From the NCBI GenBank assembly GCA_027065245.1, contig JAMOOS010000201.1, positions 1-9,910 of the forward strand: a stretch of DNA of 9,910 nucleotides. The letters are read 5' to 3'. The notes beneath the pieces were generated by a model that saw only the letters and a program-made list of their open reading frames with translations, had not been told where the DNA came from and searched no databases. Shown piece by piece: positions 6,221 through 9,910 of this stretch. The first letter of the stretch is position 1. Every line of letters starts with the position of its first letter. The position numbers were made by a program, and so were the translations under genes. Origin of the DNA: Desulfuromonadaceae bacterium (GTDB lineage: Bacteria; Desulfobacterota; Desulfuromonadia; Desulfuromonadales; Desulfuromonadaceae).

Positions 6221-6229
6221 ATACAGCGC
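6209..6229 (+). promoter_or_regulatory. Putative operator shared with mdh (TGTATACA element)
   Basis: TTTGCATACTGTATACA followed by GCGC differs at one position from the copy in front of mdh. It contains the 10-bp perfect palindrome CTGTATACAG (6217-6226), which overlaps the icd -10 and the expected transcription start. This is the position of a repressor site. It is about 190 bases from hisS and need not affect that gene. Confidence 0.65.
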
Positions 6230-6367
6230 TTTTGTGTGAACACTGCGGTGTTTTATCCAGATGCTGCCGGGACGTGATTACGCCTGGAGGGGCTATGTGG
6301 GCGGTGGCGCTGTCGCGTCGACGGTTCCGGCGATGGTTATTATTTCACTATATTAGAAGGAGAGAAC

Positions 6368-8587
6368 ATGTCAAAGATTATCTGGACAGAGATTGATGAG
6401 GCACCGGCGTTAGCTACTCGCGCTCTGTTGCCGATCGTACGCAATTATCTGAAAGAAGCTGGTGTAGAGGTTGAAACCAAGGATATTTCCCTGGCAGGGC
6501 GGATTCTGGCGAATTTTCCTGAGAACCTGAAAGAAGATCAGAAGGTAGCCGATAATCTGGCCTGGCTGGGTGCGTACACCCAGGATCCTGACGCCAACAT
6601 TATCAAACTGCCTAACGTCAGTGCCTCCATTCCTCAACTGCAGGCGGCCATTAAAGAGCTGCAAGAGAAGGGTTACGATATTCCTTCGTATCCCGAGGAG
6701 CCGCAAAACGAGGAAGAAAAACAGTTGCAGGCACGTTTCGCCAAGTGTCTGGGCAGTGCGGTAAACCCGGTACTGCGCGAAGGTAACTCTGACCGTCGTT
6801 CCGCTCCTTCAGTCAAGAAGTTCGCCCAGAAGAACCCGCACAAAATGATGAAGGACTGGCCCGCCGGTTCCAAGACCCGCGTTGCCCACATGAACGATAA
6901 CGATTTTTACGCCAGTGAAACTTCGGTAACGGTTCCCGAAGCTACCACTGTTACTTACGAGTTTGTCGGCGAAGACGGCAGTGTTCAGGTGCTGAAGAAA
7001 GATATGCCCCTGCTGGCTGGAGAGGTGCTCGATTCCTCCTCCATGAACATGAAGGCTCTGCGTGAGTTCTACGCTAAAACCATCGAGGAGGCCAAGGCCG
7101 ATGGCGTGTTGCTGTCGCTGCACCTGAAGGCCACCATGATGAAGATCTCCGACCCGTACATCTTTGGTCAGTGCGTCAAGGTGTTCTACAAGGACGTATT
7201 CGATAAATATGGCGACGTGTTTGAAGAGATTGGCGTGAACGTGAGCAACGGTCTTGGTGATGTATATGCCAAGATTCAGAAACTGCCCGCCGACAAGCGC
7301 GCAGAAATTGAAGCCGCCATCCAGGATGTGTACAAGGATCGCCCGGCGCTGGCTATGGTTGATTCCCGCAACGATATCACCAATCTGCATGTACCCAATG
7401 ATGTAATCATCGACGCTTCCATGCCGGTGGTTATCCGCGACGGCGGCCGCATGTGGAACAAACAGGATGAGTTGCAGGACACCGTGGCCATGATTCCCGA
7501 CCGCTGCTACGCTACCATCTATCAGACAGTTATCGAGGACTGCCAGAAAAATGGCCAATTCGATCCCGCTACCATGGGCGCGGTATCCAATGTTGGCCTG
7601 ATGGCTAAAAAAGCGGAAGAGTACGGTTCTCACGATAAAACTTTCCTGGCCCCCGCAAACGGTAAAATTCGCGTAGTCGATGCTTCCGGCAAGGTGCTGC
7701 TGGAGCAGACTGTGGACGAGGGAGATGTGTTCCGTTCCTGCCAGACCAAGGACGAGCCCATCCGCGACTGGGTTAAGCTGGCGGTAACCCGCGCCAAGGC
7801 TTCGGGCTCCCCCACCATTTTCTGGCTGGATCCCAAGCGTGGTCACGACGCGCAGTTGATCGCCAAGGTAGAGGAATACCTTAAAGAGCACGATACCAAC
7901 GGCCTGGATATTCGCATCATGACCCCTGATGATGCCATGCGTTTCACCTGTGAGCGTACGCGCAAAGGTGAGGATACGATTTCGGTTACCGGTAACGCTT
8001 TGAGGGATTACCTCACCGACTTGTTCCCCATCCTCGAGCTGGGTACCAGTGCCCGTATGCTGTCCATCGTACCCCTGCTCAAGGGCGGCGGTCTGTTTGA
8101 GACCGGTGCCGGTGGTTCTGCGCCCAAGCACGTTGATCAGTTCCTCAAGGAAGGTCACCTGCGCTGGGATTCCCTCGGCGAGTACTGCGCTCTGGTACCG
8201 TCGCTGGAGCACATTGCCGCCAAGACCGGCGACGCCAAAGTGCAGCTGTTTGCCGATGCACTTGATGCGGCGGTAACCAAGTACCTGGAGAACGCCAAGG
8301 CTCCTTCCCGTAAGGTAAACGAGATCGATAACCGTGGCAGCAGTTTCTACCTCGGTATGTATTGGGCTCAGGCTCTGGCCGAGCAGGACAAGGACGCTGC
8401 TGTCAAGGCCAAGTTTGCCAAGGTTGCCGCTGATCTTGAGGCGAATGAGGAGAAAATCAACGCCGAACTGCTGGCTGCCCAGGGTTCTCCGGTCGATATC
8501 GGTGGTTACTACAAGCCCGATGCCGCCAAGACTGAAGCTGCCATGCGTCCCAGTGCTACCTTGAACGCTATTATCGACGCAATCTAA
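6368..8587 (+). CDS. icd: Isocitrate dehydrogenase, NADP-dependent, monomeric type
   Basis: The 739-residue enzyme oxidatively decarboxylates isocitrate to 2-oxoglutarate with NADP in the TCA cycle. Length and sequence fit the monomeric IDH family (about 740 residues), unrelated in length to the 45-kDa dimeric enzyme. Residues that match those I recall from the Azotobacter vinelandii structure, shifted by one or two, are: S130, N133, R137 and R143 in GSAVNPVLREGNSDRR for isocitrate; K254 in LHLKATMMK; D349, D547 and D551 for the metal; and Y419. The NADP-phosphate residues H588 (APKHVDQ), R599 and R648 are also present, supporting NADP rather than NAD. The ATG at 6368 has AAGGAG five bases upstream. 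The gene stands alone with its own promoter and a strong terminator, diverges from hisS and converges with comEC. Its promoter closely matches that of mdh, suggesting common control. Confidence 0.97.
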   Translation: MSKIIWTEIDEAPALATRALLPIVRNYLKEAGVEVETKDISLAGRILANFPENLKEDQKVADNLAWLGAYTQDPDANIIKLPNVSASIPQLQAAIKELQEKGYDIPSYPEEPQNEEEKQLQARFAKCLGSAVNPVLREGNSDRRSAPSVKKFAQKNPHKMMKDWPAGSKTRVAHMNDNDFYASETSVTVPEATTVTYEFVGEDGSVQVLKKDMPLLAGEVLDSSSMNMKALREFYAKTIEEAKADGVLLSLHLKATMMKISDPYIFGQCVKVFYKDVFDKYGDVFEEIGVNVSNGLGDVYAKIQKLPADKRAEIEAAIQDVYKDRPALAMVDSRNDITNLHVPNDVIIDASMPVVIRDGGRMWNKQDELQDTVAMIPDRCYATIYQTVIEDCQKNGQFDPATMGAVSNVGLMAKKAEEYGSHDKTFLAPANGKIRVVDASGKVLLEQTVDEGDVFRSCQTKDEPIRDWVKLAVTRAKASGSPTIFWLDPKRGHDAQLIAKVEEYLKEHDTNGLDIRIMTPDDAMRFTCERTRKGEDTISVTGNALRDYLTDLFPILELGTSARMLSIVPLLKGGGLFETGAGGSAPKHVDQFLKEGHLRWDSLGEYCALVPSLEHIAAKTGDAKVQLFADALDAAVTKYLENAKAPSRKVNEIDNRGSSFYLGMYWAQALAEQDKDAAVKAKFAKVAADLEANEEKINAELLAAQGSPVDIGGYYKPDAAKTEAAMRPSATLNAIIDAI

Positions 8588-8617
8588 ACTGACATTTTGT
8601 CGGTTGTAGAGCAACAG

Positions 8618-8649
8618 AAAGGCCCGCGCCGGCAGCGCGGGCCTTTTTT
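8618..8649 (+). terminator. icd intrinsic terminator, probably bidirectional
   Basis: AAAGGCCCGCGC (8618-8629) and GCGCGGGCCTTT (8635-8646) form a perfect 12-bp stem with a 5-nt loop, and six T run from 8644. It starts 30 bases after the icd stop. On the minus strand the stem is followed by CTGTTG after its own TTT, so it may also end the convergent comEC transcript, whose stop codon is at 8665. Confidence 0.93.
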
Positions 8650-8664
8650 ACGTCTGGTGTTGTC

Positions 8665-9910
8665 CTACGGCCTGGCCAGTGTTTCTATCTGCCAGCCGTT
8701 ACCGTTGCTGAACAAACGTACGCTGCCATCAATATCGGTACGCAACAGACGAACATGCCGTTGGTGCAGAGCTTCAAGCACCTGTTGGTGAGGAAAACCG
8801 TAGTGGTTGTGGTAGCCTACACTGGCGACTGCCCACTGTGGTGTGGTAGCGGCCAACAGCGGCTGCGGCAAGGAGTAGCGACTGCCGTGGTGGGGCAGCT
8901 TTAGCAGGGTGATCGGGCCGGGTAGTGGCTGCTCCAGCAGTTGTGCCACGCCGTGTCGTTGTAGATCGCCGGTGAGCAGTATGCCGTCGTTGCCGTAACC
9001 GGTATATAAGACCAGACAGCGGTCATTCATTTTTGCCTGCCTGTCAGGGGGGACAAACAGCGCCAGGTGCACGGGAGACGAAGCTGGTATTTCTGTCCAG
9101 CCCGGTGGGAAGCGACGCATGGGGATCTGGCGTTCATACAATAACCGGCGCAGGGCCGGGTCAATTTCTTGCGTTGCTATGGAATACCAGAACTGTTTTA
9201 TCCCAAAATGTTTGATTACATACAATAATCCCTTACGGTGATCGGGATGGTTGTGGGTGAGAAGGACGGCATCAATAGTGTCGATTCCCAGCCGCCCTAA
9301 CGCCGGCGCCAACAGGCGTTCGCCCACGTCAAAATGTTTGCTGTATAACCCGCCGCCATCTACAAGAATTATTTTATGTCCTGCCCGCAGCAGCATCGAT
9401 TCCCCCTGGCCGACACTGAATGGAATCAGTTCCAGCGGCGCGCTTTGCCGTGGCAATAGTGTCAGTGCCAGTAGCAGAAGGCAGCAGCAGCCCCCGCGCA
9501 GTGCTGCGCCGTGGTGTCGGGCGATGGCGCACAGCAGGGTCAGGCATAGTGCCGCCACCAGAGCATGTTGAGACAGGGTAAGGTAGAGCAGGTGCCTAGG
9601 CAGCAGGTGGGTCTGTACCCAGTCGGCAGTAGTGATGGTTTGTTCGATAAATAACAGCGCTGTTTGCAACAATGCTGCTGCTGGCGGTTGAGTCAGCGGT
9701 GCCAGGGCGGTGCCGATCAGCGTTAGCGGTACTGCCAGCAGGCCGATAACGGGAATGGCGAAGAGATTATTAACCAGGGCGGCGGGTGCCAGCTGGTGAA
9801 AATGGTACAGGGCGATGGGGGCGGTGGCGACGCTGGCAGTAGTAGTGGTCAGAAGTGGCAGCAGCAGCCAGCGCCTGAGTGGTGTGTGCAGATATTGTTG
9901 CCACGGTTTC
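8665..9910 (-). CDS. comEC: DNA uptake channel ComEC/Rec2, C-terminal part
   Basis: This is the last 414 residues of a ComEC/Rec2-type inner-membrane protein, which carries single-stranded DNA into the cytoplasm during natural transformation. The frame is open to the right edge, so the start is outside the window; full-length homologues have about 700-850 residues. The visible part begins in the Competence domain, with HFHQLAPAALVNNLFAIPVIGL typical of the family (about 9740-9805). More hydrophobic segments follow, including a leucine/cysteine-rich one near 9455-9500. The metallo-beta-lactamase-like domain then starts at FSVGQGES (near 9405) with DGGG, the metal motif THNHPDH (9238-9258), LLTGDL, LKLPHHGS and NHYGFPHQQVLEAL. 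All usual motifs of the soluble ComEC domain are present, so this part looks intact. The gene converges with icd and shares its terminator. Function in this organism depends on other com genes that are not visible. Confidence 0.9.
   Translation of the reverse strand, partial: KPWQQYLHTPLRRWLLLPLLTTTTASVATAPIALYHFHQLAPAALVNNLFAIPVIGLLAVPLTLIGTALAPLTQPPAAALLQTALLFIEQTITTADWVQTHLLPRHLLYLTLSQHALVAALCLTLLCAIARHHGAALRGGCCCLLLLALTLLPRQSAPLELIPFSVGQGESMLLRAGHKIILVDGGGLYSKHFDVGERLLAPALGRLGIDTIDAVLLTHNHPDHRKGLLYVIKHFGIKQFWYSIATQEIDPALRRLLYERQIPMRRFPPGWTEIPASSPVHLALFVPPDRQAKMNDRCLVLYTGYGNDGILLTGDLQRHGVAQLLEQPLPGPITLLKLPHHGSRYSLPQPLLAATTPQWAVASVGYHNHYGFPHQQVLEALHQRHVRLLRTDIDGSVRLFSNGNGWQIETLARP

Larger units (their letters stand above)
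6030..6367. other. Divergent hisS/icd regulatory region, no gene seen
   Basis: These 338 bases separate two divergent genes, and I find no credible coding sequence in them. They hold the hisS ribosome-binding site, a weak hisS promoter candidate (6071-6099), a 6-bp GC hairpin (6159-6174), a strong icd promoter (6192-6220) with its palindromic element, and an icd leader of about 140 nt. The leader contains a short AACAC/GTGTT pair (6239-6243 with 6248-6252). AAGGAG at 6357-6362 is the icd Shine-Dalgarno sequence. Confidence 0.7.

Noticed and set aside
6239..6258. AACAC/GTGTT followed by TTTATCC as a terminator in the icd leader
   Set aside because: The stem is only 5 bp and the T-run is short; it would be too weak to terminate.
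6809..8614. 601-codon open frame antisense to icd
   Set aside because: It mirrors the codon use of icd, which is a full-length recognisable enzyme on the other strand. The predicted protein resembles no family I know and has no ribosome-binding site that I can see.
8665..9672. A standalone 335-residue metallo-beta-lactamase protein starting at TTG 9672
   Set aside because: The same frame continues without a stop to the right edge and encodes ComEC-type membrane sequence, so the TTG is internal.

Overview
The window looks like a chromosomal core-metabolism segment from an anaerobic delta-type proteobacterium, most likely of the Desulfuromonadia (Geobacter/Desulfuromonas/Pelobacter relatives). 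The grounds are protein recognition and gene neighbourhood recalled from that group: an LDH-like malate dehydrogenase, a monomeric NADP isocitrate dehydrogenase and a 2-oxoacid:ferredoxin oxidoreductase lie next to hisS and aspS, and the AspRS opens with a DWKRTHYCG block. No database search was possible, so the lineage is an inference. There are no tRNA or rRNA genes, mobile elements or CRISPR arrays.

Layout. On the minus strand, in transcription order, are hisS (6029-4773), aspS (4671-2881), a LysM lipoprotein gene (2809-2255), mdh (1984-998) and the first 232 codons of a fused-type korA (696-1, running off the left edge). On the plus strand, divergent from hisS, is icd (6368-8587), ending in a strong hairpin terminator. 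Convergent with icd on the minus strand is the 3' part of comEC (8665 to beyond 9910), encoding the last transmembrane segments and the metallo-beta-lactamase domain of a DNA-uptake channel.

Function. icd, korA and mdh supply three oxidative TCA-cycle steps: isocitrate to 2-oxoglutarate (NADPH), 2-oxoglutarate to succinyl-CoA (reduced ferredoxin), and malate to oxaloacetate (NADH). hisS and aspS form a translation pair. The AspRS carries residues associated with a non-discriminating enzyme, which predicts Asn-tRNA formation through GatCAB.

Main observation. The mdh and icd genes, on opposite strands and about 4 kb apart, have nearly superimposable promoters: TTGACA, a 17-nt spacer ending in TTTGCA, then TACTGT, with the palindrome TGTATACA overlapping the -10 hexamer. 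This points to one transcription factor co-regulating the TCA genes. The two promoters are followed by leaders of about 140-200 nt. The rest of the window is ordinary, and I see no sign of a novel defence or mobile system.
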